A stretch of DNA of 8,135 bases from Streptomyces violaceus (GCA_000715635.1 KL569119.1:76094-84228), one strand, 5' to 3'. Counted from the stretch's first letter, positions 1-6,357 are shown. Program-made: numbers and translations. Notes: generated by a model not told the origin, from the sequence alone.

Positions 1-19
1 AGATGTGTATAAGAGACAG
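1..19 (+). other. Nextera/Tn5 mosaic-end adapter (artefact)
   Basis: The first 19 bases, AGATGTGTATAAGAGACAG, are identical to the Tn5 mosaic-end adapter used in Nextera tagmentation libraries. This is library sequence left at a contig end and not part of the genome. It happens to supply an ATG at position 3 in frame with the following gene, creating a false start. Confidence 0.97.
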
Positions 20-20
20 C

Positions 21-1385
21 CTCCAGGCCGTGCGGCACGAAAGCATCCGCCACGCCGAGGAGCCCGCCTCCGACGCCGGAGCCACCCAGGTCATCTCCCG
101 CCCGGCCACCGGCCACGGGAACACGGGCTACGGCGGCCCCGGATACCAGGGCGACGGCTACGGCGCCGGATACCAGGACGACCTCGACCAGACGGTGGAG
201 ACGCCCGTCGTCGGCCCCCAGCGCACCCACTCCGACGGCACCCGGCTGCTGCCCCCCATGCGCACCGTCGGCAGCGCCTACGACGAACCCGCCTACGCGG
301 AAGAGGACTTCGAGGACCTCACCGCCGACGCGGACGAGACCGGGCGGGCCTCCAGGCGCCACGGCGAGGACCCGGCGCGGCACGCCTACTATCCGGGCCG
401 CCGGATGAACCTCGGCGTCGTCCTGCTCCCGCTGCGCGTGTTCCTCGGCTTCATCTCCATCTACGCCGGCATGGGCAAGCTGTGCGACCCCGTCTACTTC
501 GACGGCGGCAAGCGCGGCTCCATGGTCACGTGGCTCAACACCCTGCACCCCTGGGAAGTCGCCGAGCCCCTGCGCCAGTTCGCCCTGCAGCACCCGGTCG
601 GCTCCGGGCTGGTCATCGCCTTCGCCCAGGTCATCGTCGGTGTCCTGACGGTCCTGGGCTGCTGGCAGCGCGTCGCCGCCGCCTTCGGAGCCCTGCTCTC
701 GGCCGCACTGCTCGTCACCGTCAGCTGGAAGAGCGTCCCCGCCTACGAGACCCCCGACATCATCTACCTCGCCGCCTGGTCCCCGCTGATCATCGCCGGC
801 GCCCCCGTCTACTCCGTCGACGGCCGACTGGCCGGCAGCGCCTGGCGCCGCCTCGGGCCCCGCGCCGACATCTGGGACCTGCGCAGCTACGTGCTGCGCC
901 GCGGCGTCCTCGTCACCGCCATCGCCACCGGATTCACCCTGCTCGTCGGCTCGCTGCTCGGCGGCGCCGTACGCGACGCCGACCGGGTCGTCGTTCCCGG
1001 CCCCGGCGAGGCTCCGCGCAACGAGCTGCCGGGCTCCCCGCTCCCGGGCGAACCCGGCAAGCGGCAGGAGAAGAGGACCCCGTCGGCCTCCACGTCGCCC
1101 ACCCAGGGCGCCACGGCCGGCTCTGCCAGCCCCAGCGCGGGCACCACGACCCGGCCGGACGCCACCCGGGGCAGCGGCACCGTCACCGGCGGTTCGCCCA
1201 GCCAGACCCAGGGCAGCGCGGGCCAGGCCCCGCCCCGGCAGTCCTCCCCGGCCGACGAGGCACCGAGCACGACCTCCGGCCCCACGTCGGGCGGCTCCGC
1301 GACGGGCGGTTCCGGTTCGACCGGCGGCGCCGGCGACGGCTCCTCCTCGGGCCAGCCGGGCCTGGTGGGCGGCTTGCTCGGCTAG
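21..1385 (+). CDS. DoxX-family-like integral membrane protein, 5' truncated
   Basis: The reading frame enters from the contig edge; the first genomic codon in frame is at 21, leaving 454 residues without a true start. Residues 1-125 are hydrophilic and probably disordered, with a Gly/Tyr-rich patch near 36-54. About five hydrophobic segments follow (near 131-151, 195-213, 217-236, 245-265 and 293-315). The first begins NLGVVLLPLRVFLGFISIYA and continues into AGMGKL, which resembles the first helix of the DoxX family (small multi-helix membrane proteins, some linked to quinone or redox chemistry). The last 125 or so residues are a Gly/Ser/Thr/Pro-rich low-complexity tail, likely on the outside of the membrane. 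Family membership is by recognition only, and the substrate or reaction is unknown. The gene ends at TAG 1383-1385, 13 bases before a large hairpin. Confidence 0.75.
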   Translation, partial: LQAVRHESIRHAEEPASDAGATQVISRPATGHGNTGYGGPGYQGDGYGAGYQDDLDQTVETPVVGPQRTHSDGTRLLPPMRTVGSAYDEPAYAEEDFEDLTADADETGRASRRHGEDPARHAYYPGRRMNLGVVLLPLRVFLGFISIYAGMGKLCDPVYFDGGKRGSMVTWLNTLHPWEVAEPLRQFALQHPVGSGLVIAFAQVIVGVLTVLGCWQRVAAAFGALLSAALLVTVSWKSVPAYETPDIIYLAAWSPLIIAGAPVYSVDGRLAGSAWRRLGPRADIWDLRSYVLRRGVLVTAIATGFTLLVGSLLGGAVRDADRVVVPGPGEAPRNELPGSPLPGEPGKRQEKRTPSASTSPTQGATAGSASPSAGTTTRPDATRGSGTVTGGSPSQTQGSAGQAPPRQSSPADEAPSTTSGPTSGGSATGGSGSTGGAGDGSSSGQPGLVGGLLG

Positions 1386-1398
1386 TCAGCCACCGAAG

Positions 1399-1455
1399 CA
1401 GGAGACAGGAGAGGGCCCCGCACCGTCACGGTGCGGGGCCCTCTCCTGTCTCCTG
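1399..1455. terminator. Perfect 27-bp hairpin, bidirectional terminator
   Basis: Arms 1399-1425 and 1429-1455 are exact reverse complements with a 3-base loop (TCA). The hairpin starts 13 bases after the stop of the rightward DoxX-like gene and ends 9 bases before the stop of the leftward nucleotidyltransferase gene, so it can stop transcription from both sides. There is no T-tract on either side, as is common for Streptomyces terminators. Confidence 0.9.
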
Positions 1456-1464
1456 GGCGCGTTC

Positions 1465-2196
1465 TCAACGGCCCGTAGCGGCCAGCTCCTTCGCCGCCTC
1501 CGTCAGGTCCTTCGCCGTGTCGATGGCACGCCAGTAGGACCCCTGGGGGATCGTGAACCCGGCCAGACGCTGCTCCCGGGCCAGGCGAGGGAACGTCGTA
1601 CGCTCATGGTCCCCCCGCTGCGGCAGCAGCTCCGCGAACTCGGGGGAGAAGACGTAGACACCCGCGTTGATCTCGAAGGTCGACGGCGGGGCCTCGATGA
1701 AGTCGGTGATGTGGCCGAAGCCGTCCGTCTTCACCGCGCCCCACGGCAGGCGGGGCCGGGCCAGGGCGAGCGTCGCGATCGCGTCCCGCTCGGCGTGGAA
1801 GTCCGCCATGTCACGCAGCGAGAACCGGGTCCAGATGTCGCCGTTCGTGGCGTACCAGGGCTGGTCCGGGTGGGGAAGACGATCGGCGGCGTACTTGAGG
1901 CCGCCGCCGCGGCCGAGGGGCTCCGACTCCACGACCGTGGTGACGGAGACGGGCAGATCGGCCGTGTCCAGCCACGTCTGCAGGACCTCGGCGAGGTGGC
2001 CGCAGGAGACCACCACGTCCGTCACGCCCTCCTCGGCGAGCCAGGACAGCTGATGGCCGATGATCGGCGTCCCCGTCCCGGGGATCTCGACCATCGGCTT
2101 GGGCCGGTCGTCGGTGTACGGACGCAGCCGGGAGCCCTGGCCGCCGGCCAGAACGACGGCTTGAACGGGGCGGGACGCGGCGCTCGGATCGGTCAT
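1465..2196 (-). CDS. Nucleotidyltransferase (sugar-phosphate NTP transferase family)
   Basis: The 243-residue protein belongs to the family that joins an NTP to a sugar 1-phosphate (such as mannose-1-phosphate guanylyltransferase or glucose-1-phosphate thymidylyl/cytidylyltransferase). Residues 16-38 hold the nucleotide-binding signature LAGGQGSRLRP followed by RPKPMVEI. ESEPLGRGGGLKYA at 90-103 is the sugar/nucleotide-binding loop, NGDI at 118-121 carries the expected metal-binding Asp120, and INAGVYVF near 176-183 and WRAIDTAKDL at 222-231 (Asp226) are the usual later motifs. It has only the catalytic domain, without a left-handed beta-helix acyl- or acetyltransferase extension. Base and sugar specificity cannot be read from the sequence. 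The ATG has no purine-rich ribosome site; a TANNNT box sits at leaderless distance. No glycan genes lie beside it. Confidence 0.88.
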   Translation of the reverse strand: MTDPSAASRPVQAVVLAGGQGSRLRPYTDDRPKPMVEIPGTGTPIIGHQLSWLAEEGVTDVVVSCGHLAEVLQTWLDTADLPVSVTTVVESEPLGRGGGLKYAADRLPHPDQPWYATNGDIWTRFSLRDMADFHAERDAIATLALARPRLPWGAVKTDGFGHITDFIEAPPSTFEINAGVYVFSPEFAELLPQRGDHERTTFPRLAREQRLAGFTIPQGSYWRAIDTAKDLTEAAKELAATGR

Positions 2197-2204
2197 GAGA
2201 CCGA

Positions 2205-2210
2205 ACTGTA
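2205..2210 (-). promoter_or_regulatory. Possible -10 box for a leaderless nucleotidyltransferase mRNA
   Basis: On the minus strand TACAGT (TANNNT type) ends 8 bases before the ATG at 2196, so a start 7-9 bases downstream of the box would put the ATG at or near the 5' end of the mRNA. No Shine-Dalgarno sequence is present before this ATG. No convincing -35 is visible, so this is tentative. Confidence 0.35.
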
Positions 2211-2297
2211 CGGGGCGTCCCGCCCGGGGAATGCGGCGGACGAGGGGTTCCCACGCCTGCCGTTATCGACTTCCCACCCGTTGGCAGGGCGGTGCGC

Positions 2298-2753
2298 TCA
2301 GCTGTGCGCGGCGGCGACGCCTGTGGCGAAGGCGGTGTCGCAGACCGGGCGGGCGTAGGACTGGGCGCGCGTCGGGCCGTAGACCCGGACGGCGGCCTGG
2401 CCGAGGGCGCGGGCGAGGGAGGCGCAGTGCCGGGCCAGCGACGGGCGGTCGTGGACGGCCTGCTGGAGGTGGGTGAGGGCGACGCCCGGGTTCTCCTCCT
2501 GCAGCTCGGTCAGCAGCTTGTCGCGCAGGACGTCCTGCGGGGCACGCTTGGCGGCCCGCGAGCTGCCGGCGGAGGTGGCGGTGTCCGCTGCGGTGAGCAC
2601 CGGGTCGGAGGAGCCCCCCGACCAGTTGACTCGGCTCACCGCGAGGGTCCCGGAGAGCACCAGGACGACGGGCAGGACGAAAGCGAGGGTGCGGCCGATT
2701 CGCCGGGCGGGGCCCCGGCCGCGTCGCGTCTGTTGGGTAATGGAGTGCTTCAC
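2298..2753 (-). CDS. Small membrane-anchored or secreted protein of unknown function
   Basis: I do not recognise a named family. The 151-residue product has a basic N-terminus (residues 8-21 rich in Arg), then one hydrophobic segment at about 22-40, which fits an uncleaved anchor or a Sec signal. A Ser/Ala/Thr-rich linker (about 45-70) leads to a helical C-terminal part with two cysteines, Cys110 and Cys138, that could form a disulfide outside the membrane. The start used is GTG at 2751-2753, chosen because it places the Arg-rich stretch and hydrophobic segment in the right order. No Shine-Dalgarno sequence precedes it; TACCCT on the minus strand ends 7 bases upstream, again consistent with a leaderless mRNA. 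It runs in the same direction as the nucleotidyltransferase gene with a gap of 101 bases, so a shared transcript is possible but not shown. Confidence 0.72.
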   Translation of the reverse strand: MKHSITQQTRRGRGPARRIGRTLAFVLPVVLVLSGTLAVSRVNWSGGSSDPVLTAADTATSAGSSRAAKRAPQDVLRDKLLTELQEENPGVALTHLQQAVHDRPSLARHCASLARALGQAAVRVYGPTRAQSYARPVCDTAFATGVAAAHS

Positions 2754-2895
2754 GCGTGTGAGGGTAGCGCGGGGTAATGGTTTGTAGACATTTAGTCACC
2801 GGTTCGGGGGATGAGAGAGGGCCCCTTTTTGGGTAGGGGGTTGACGCACACTGCTCGAAACGTCCGGTCTGCCGGGGTATTTGTCGACAACGAGA

Positions 2896-2923
2896 AAGGC
2901 CCCGCAGCGCTCTGCGGGGCCTT
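2896..2923 (-). terminator. Terminator downstream of msiK
   Basis: Arms 2896-2907 (AAGGCCCCGCAG) and 2912-2923 (CTGCGGGGCCTT) pair perfectly over 12 bp with a 4-base loop. The hairpin starts 49 bases after the msiK stop in the direction of msiK transcription, and the minus-strand RNA continues with a short pyrimidine stretch (CTTTCTC). It separates msiK from the small protein gene downstream. The rest of the 2754-2972 gap shows nothing else I can support. Confidence 0.85.
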
Positions 2924-2972
2924 CTTCGTCAACCTGGGTGAATTACCCGGGGTTGGGTGTTTGCGGTTGCCG

Positions 2973-4055
<1,083 letters not shown>

Positions 4056-4135
4056 GATGAGTGAACCCCTTCTACCGGCAGGAACGTGCCGGACGATCCG
4101 AGTAGGAAGGCGGTGCCACGACGGGTGTTCCGTTG

Positions 4136-4147
4136 TGGTGTAGTCCA
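4136..4147. promoter_or_regulatory. DasR-responsive-element-like palindrome in the msiK leader
   Basis: TGGTGTAGTCCA matches 10 of 12 positions of the dre core TGGTCTAGACCA recognised by the GntR-family regulator DasR, which senses aminosugar phosphates. It lies about 80 bases upstream of the msiK ATG and downstream of the predicted transcription start, where a bound repressor would block elongation or initiation. MsiK powers chitobiose uptake in Streptomyces, so control by DasR would make sense. The match is by eye and binding is inferred. Confidence 0.5.
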
Positions 4148-4151
4148 CGCG

Positions 4152-4216
4152 TGTGAACTGGCTCAGGACGGTACCTGGCGTTCACCTGTCTGTCAGTACC
4201 TCCGGCCCTGTGAACT
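4152..4216. repeat. Three TGTGAAC-type repeats around the msiK promoter
   Basis: TGTGAACT occurs at 4152-4159 and 4209-4216 as direct copies 57 bp apart. The inner hexamer GTGAAC occurs inverted at 4180-4185, inside the spacer between the predicted -10 and -35 boxes. The placement suggests an operator, but no known regulator site is recognised. Confidence 0.35.
4168..4196 (-). promoter_or_regulatory. Predicted msiK promoter
   Basis: On the minus strand CTGACA (4191-4196; 5 of 6 with TTGACA) is followed after exactly 17 bases by TACCGT (4168-4173; TANNNT). This is a good fit to the principal sigma factor (HrdB) consensus. The start point would fall near 4161, giving a leader of about 105 bases that contains the dre-like palindrome. 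Confidence 0.6.
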
Positions 4217-4254
4217 TCGCGGAAATTTTCGACGGGGCCCCTCGGGGACCTGGG

Positions 4255-4260
4255 TACACT
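4255..4260 (+). promoter_or_regulatory. Possible -10 box of the tRNA-Thr gene
   Basis: TACACT (TANNNT) ends 32 bases before the mature tRNA 5' end, leaving a short leader. No standard-distance -35 is clear; the nearest candidate, TTCGAC at 4228-4233, is 21 bases upstream. Confidence 0.4.
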
Positions 4261-4269
4261 GCTCGGGCA

Positions 4270-4291
4270 CGTGCGGGTGCACACCCGTACG
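4270..4291 (+). other. Hairpin in the tRNA precursor leader
   Basis: CGTGCGGGTG (4270-4279) pairs with CACCCGTACG (4282-4291), with one G-U pair; the inner pairs would open to form the loop. It ends one base before the mature tRNA 5' end, so it may stack on the acceptor stem and influence RNase P processing. The processing role is inference. Confidence 0.45.
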
Positions 4292-4292
4292 G

Positions 4293-4366
4293 GCCTCCTT
4301 AGCTCAGCTGGCCAGAGCAACGCACTTGTAATGCGTAGGTCGTCGGTTCGAATCCGACAGGGGGCT
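4293..4366 (+). tRNA. tRNA-Thr (anticodon UGU)
   Basis: A complete 74-base cloverleaf is visible. Acceptor stem GCCTCCT (4293-4299) pairs with AGGGGGC (4359-4365), with one G-U pair, and T4366 is the discriminator. The D arm has GCTC/GAGC, the anticodon stem is ACGCA/TGCGT with loop CTTGTAA (anticodon TGT at 4327-4329), and the T arm is GTCGG/CCGAC with TTCGAAT. CCA is not encoded. It decodes ACA and related Thr codons. Its 3' end faces the integrase gene, marking it as the integration target of the element to the right; the tRNA stays whole because such elements carry a copy of the replaced 3' part. Confidence 0.97.
4325..4366. other. Likely attachment site (attL/attR core) in the tRNA 3' half
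   Basis: Actinomycete integrative elements usually recombine within the anticodon-loop-to-3'-end part of a tRNA gene, and int here lies directly beyond that end. The exact crossover cannot be set, because the second copy of the core is not in the window. The interval given is the anticodon loop to the discriminator base; identity with the other att copy may extend further right. Confidence 0.55.
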
Positions 4367-4373
4367 CTTCCTG

Positions 4374-4407
4374 CCCCAGGCCAGATGTTCTCTGACCTGG
4401 GGTTTTT
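4374..4407 (+). terminator. Rho-independent terminator after tRNA-Thr
   Basis: Arms 4374-4385 and 4391-4402 pair over 12 positions with one mismatch and a 5-base loop (TGTTC), followed by five T residues (4403-4407). It begins 8 bases after the tRNA and ends 4 bases before the int stop codon, so it mainly ends the tRNA transcript and could also limit int transcripts running into the tRNA. Confidence 0.88.
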
Positions 4408-4410
4408 CGT

Positions 4411-5808
4411 TCAGCGGACGCGGCGGCGACGCCGGGCGCGGGCCGCGCGGCGGTCCTCGGTCTCAGTTGTGGTCTCAGATGCGGGTTCCGGGGCGGATAC
4501 GGGGCCCGGCATGAACGTGTCTCCCATGCGGAGCATGGCGGCCTTGGCGAGGTGGGACCTGCCCTTGACGTAGCGGCGGGTCTGGCCGATCTGGGAGTGG
4601 CGGAGGATCTCCATGATCGTGGGGAGATCCACGCCCAGCTCATTCAGGATCGTGCCGGCGGTGTGGCGGCTGCCGTCGTGCTGGCGGCGGTCGTCGATGC
4701 CCGCTTCTTCGAGCAGGTCCTTGAATTCCTCCCAGTCGTCGCGGGGATCGATCGGTCGGCCGTCCGGCCGGGTGAACAGCGCGTCGTGCTCCTGCCACTC
4801 GTCACCCGCAGCGGCGCGCATTTCCTCCTGCTGTGCCTTGTGTTCCAGCAGGTACGGGATGAACGGGGGCGGGATAGGGACGGCGTTCCGGCTCTTCTTG
4901 GTCTTGGGGCGGGTGAAGACGAGACCGCCGCCCTTGCGGTCGGGACAGACGCTGGCGTGCTTCGTGCAGTCCTTCGGGCACGGCTTGGGACAGCCGCGTT
5001 TGTAGCTCTTGTGCGTCGTGCATTCGGGCGGGCAGGTGTCGAATCGGTGCAGTCGTTCGCCGCAGGCGTGGGCGTCCTTGCAACCGTGGCGCCAGGTGAG
5101 GCGCTGGAGCTGCCACTGGGGATGGAACAACTCGTTGTCGAGGTCGACGTACTTCCAGCGGAATCCCAGGGCCTCACCCTGCCGGAATCCCATGCCGACA
5201 CCGACGACCCAGCGCATGAACGTGGGCCGCTTGGCGGCGGCCTTCAGGAAGGCTTTCGCTTCCTCGATCGAGAACGGGTTCGCCTCCGTCTCGTCGACGG
5301 TCGGGGGGTCCACAAGGGTGGCCACGTTCTCGACGATGATCCGGCGCCGGTGGGCGATCTTCAGGGCGCGGGAGAGGATGCGGTGCACCTTGAGGACGTG
5401 GGATTCCGCGTGCCCGGCATCGAGCATCCTGCGGTACATCCGTTCCAGATGTTCCGGCTGGAGCTTGTCGATTCGGTGTTGGCCGATGCCGGGGATGATG
5501 TCGTTACGGGTCTTGGACCAGTAGTCGTCCAGGGAGCGGGGCTTGAGCTTCAGGCTGGCGATGTCGGTCAGGTAGGTGGTCATCCACTGGGCCACGGTCG
5601 GCTTGCGGCCGGCCTTGGGGGCGCGGCCACGGTCGCGGAGGTCCTCTAGCTCGCGAACCTTGCGCTTGATCGCGGTCTCGGTCTTGGCTCGGCGATGGCG
5701 CCGGTCGGGCGAGCCGTCGTCCTTGACACCCATGGTGACGCGGCCGTGCCACCAGCCGTCGCCGCCGAAGTAGATGGACGATTCCATGTTCGGTTTGCGG
5801 GGGCTCAA
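4411..5808 (-). CDS. int: Tyrosine-recombinase integrase of the integrative element
   Basis: The 465-residue site-specific recombinase would insert and, together with Xis, excise the element at the tRNA-Thr gene. Residues about 12-65 form the N-terminal arm-binding region, about 70-165 the SAM-like core-binding domain, and about 175-430 the catalytic domain. Catalytic candidates: Arg209 (in GFRQGEALGFRW), a Lys among 302-305, His377 and Arg381 (in HDGSRHTAGT), His404 (in ILRHSQ) and nucleophile Tyr413 (in RRYVKGRS). An inserted segment at about 243-288 has eight cysteines plus histidines and may bind metal. The tail is very basic. The start is TTG at 5806-5808, because GGAGGAG lies 4 bases upstream; ATG at codon 8 is the alternative. 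It lies 65 bases after xis, with a strong hairpin between them, and runs toward the tRNA. Confidence 0.93.
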   Translation of the reverse strand: MSPRKPNMESSIYFGGDGWWHGRVTMGVKDDGSPDRRHRRAKTETAIKRKVRELEDLRDRGRAPKAGRKPTVAQWMTTYLTDIASLKLKPRSLDDYWSKTRNDIIPGIGQHRIDKLQPEHLERMYRRMLDAGHAESHVLKVHRILSRALKIAHRRRIIVENVATLVDPPTVDETEANPFSIEEAKAFLKAAAKRPTFMRWVVGVGMGFRQGEALGFRWKYVDLDNELFHPQWQLQRLTWRHGCKDAHACGERLHRFDTCPPECTTHKSYKRGCPKPCPKDCTKHASVCPDRKGGGLVFTRPKTKKSRNAVPIPPPFIPYLLEHKAQQEEMRAAAGDEWQEHDALFTRPDGRPIDPRDDWEEFKDLLEEAGIDDRRQHDGSRHTAGTILNELGVDLPTIMEILRHSQIGQTRRYVKGRSHLAKAAMLRMGDTFMPGPVSAPEPASETTTETEDRRAARARRRRRVR

Positions 5809-5811
5809 CGA

Positions 5812-5818
5812 TCTCCTC
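5812..5818 (-). promoter_or_regulatory. Ribosome binding site that fixes the int TTG start
   Basis: On the minus strand GGAGGAG ends 4 bases before the TTG at 5806-5808. This near-perfect Shine-Dalgarno sequence supports TTG over the internal ATG 21 bases later. It begins only 6 bases after the xis-int hairpin, so hairpin formation and ribosome access to int may affect one another. Confidence 0.75.
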
Positions 5819-5824
5819 CATGCG

Positions 5825-5861
5825 AAAGGCGCCCCCGGACTCGAAGTCCGGGGGCGCCTTT
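5825..5861 (-). terminator. Perfect 17-bp hairpin between xis and int
   Basis: Arms 5825-5841 and 5845-5861 are exact reverse complements with a 3-base loop. In minus-strand RNA the stem ends in CUUU. It begins 12 bases after the xis stop and ends 16 bases before the int start codon. It should end or attenuate rep-xis transcripts before int, and leaves no room for a separate int promoter between it and the gene. Confidence 0.85.
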
Positions 5862-5873
5862 GGGGGGTGTGGG

Positions 5874-6077
5874 TCAGTGAGTGACGGGTTCGAGGTTGTC
5901 CACGTACGCCTCCAGGTCGCGGCGGCGGATGCGGCGTGAGCGGCCACGCATGACGTACCTCAGCGCCCCTTCGGCCATCAGCTCGTACACGGTGGAACGG
6001 CCGATGGAGAGCGCTTCGGCAGCCTCTTCGGGCTTGTACAGGAGTCGGTCGACGGGGGCAGCAGTCGCGGTGCTCAT
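5874..6077 (-). CDS. xis: Excisionase-type small DNA-binding protein (Xis)
   Basis: The 67-residue protein has an excisionase/MerR-like winged helix-turn-helix: LLYKPEEAAEALSIGRSTVY (about 12-31) contains the helix-turn-helix, followed by the wing GRSRRIRRRDLEAYV (about 45-59). Such proteins bend att DNA and direct the integrase toward excision. Its place just before int in the same direction supports this role. The start is ATG at 6077, where AAGGAG lies 8 bases upstream; an in-frame ATG at 6236 would add 53 residues that merely translate the iteron repeats. A regulatory role, or both roles, is possible. Confidence 0.88.
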   Translation of the reverse strand: MSTATAAPVDRLLYKPEEAAEALSIGRSTVYELMAEGALRYVMRGRSRRIRRRDLEAYVDNLEPVTH

Positions 6078-6146
6078 CCGGGTGTCTCCTTGAGCGGAGG
6101 GTCTTGGGTGCTTCTCAGGGGTCGTGTCTGTCCGAGGTGCGGATTT

Positions 6147-6357
6147 CTGCGTCACCCGCGTCATCTGCGTCATTCGCGCCTCTGACCTGCTCTTTTGGGG
6201 TGACGCAGGAACTTTGGGGTGCGTCACCGGTGACACAGACCCTTGTCATCGGGTGACGCAGGTGACGCGGGGTGACGCAGAAACGGGCCGTCTGCGTCAC
6301 CCCTCTTTCAGCAGGTCATCGCCCATCTACGGGGTGCGGGTGACGCAGGTGACGCAG
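6147..6357. repeat. Iteron field, 12 copies of GGTGACGCAG and near matches
   Basis: The 10-bp motif GGTGACGCAG occurs on the plus strand at 6199, 6229 (GGTGACACAG), 6252, 6261 (GGTGACGCGG), 6271, 6339 and 6348. It occurs on the minus strand at 6147-6156, 6156-6165 (variant), 6165-6174 (variant), 6219-6228 (last base changed) and 6292-6301. Several neighbours are set 9 or 10 bp apart, sharing one base. Copies at 6219 and 6229 face away from each other and make a perfect palindrome. The field lies between the replication gene and xis, which fits an origin bound by a Rep protein, or binding sites for Xis or a regulator. Which of these applies cannot be told from sequence. Together with the rep terminator it accounts for most of the 458-base gap between xis and the replication gene; I see no gene there. 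Confidence 0.9.
6223..6234. repeat. Perfect 12-bp palindrome GTCACCGGTGAC inside the iteron field
   Basis: Two oppositely oriented iterons abut here and form a perfect dyad. This is the only exact head-to-head junction in the field and a natural site for a dimeric regulator or the centre of an origin complex. Confidence 0.7.

Noticed and set aside
5..1537. Long open frame on the plus strand overlapping the DoxX-like gene
   Set aside because: Arg/Pro-rich shadow frame of G+C-rich coding DNA. It starts in the adapter and runs through the terminator hairpin; the other frame encodes clear membrane helices.
2841..2870. Plus-strand promoter beginning with TTGACG
   Set aside because: No TANNNT box at 16-19 bases and no plus-strand gene follows.
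2881..2890. 10-bp palindrome TTGTCGACAA
   Set aside because: Short, single copy, between msiK terminator and an unrelated gene; no evidence of function.
4056..4148. N-terminal extension of MsiK to ATG 4148
   Set aside because: The 31 added residues cover the leader and the dre-like site and do not resemble MsiK; the family start is MATVSFDK.
4552..5649. 365-codon open frame opposite int
   Set aside because: Antisense shadow of the integrase gene, which has clear catalytic motifs and a strong ribosome site.
6078..6236. N-terminal extension of xis to ATG 6236
   Set aside because: The extra 53 residues are translated iterons (repeated VTQ/MTQ), while AAGGAG lies correctly before the ATG at 6077.
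6147..6357. CRISPR array
   Set aside because: The repeats are 10 bp, in both orientations and almost without spacers; there are no cas genes.
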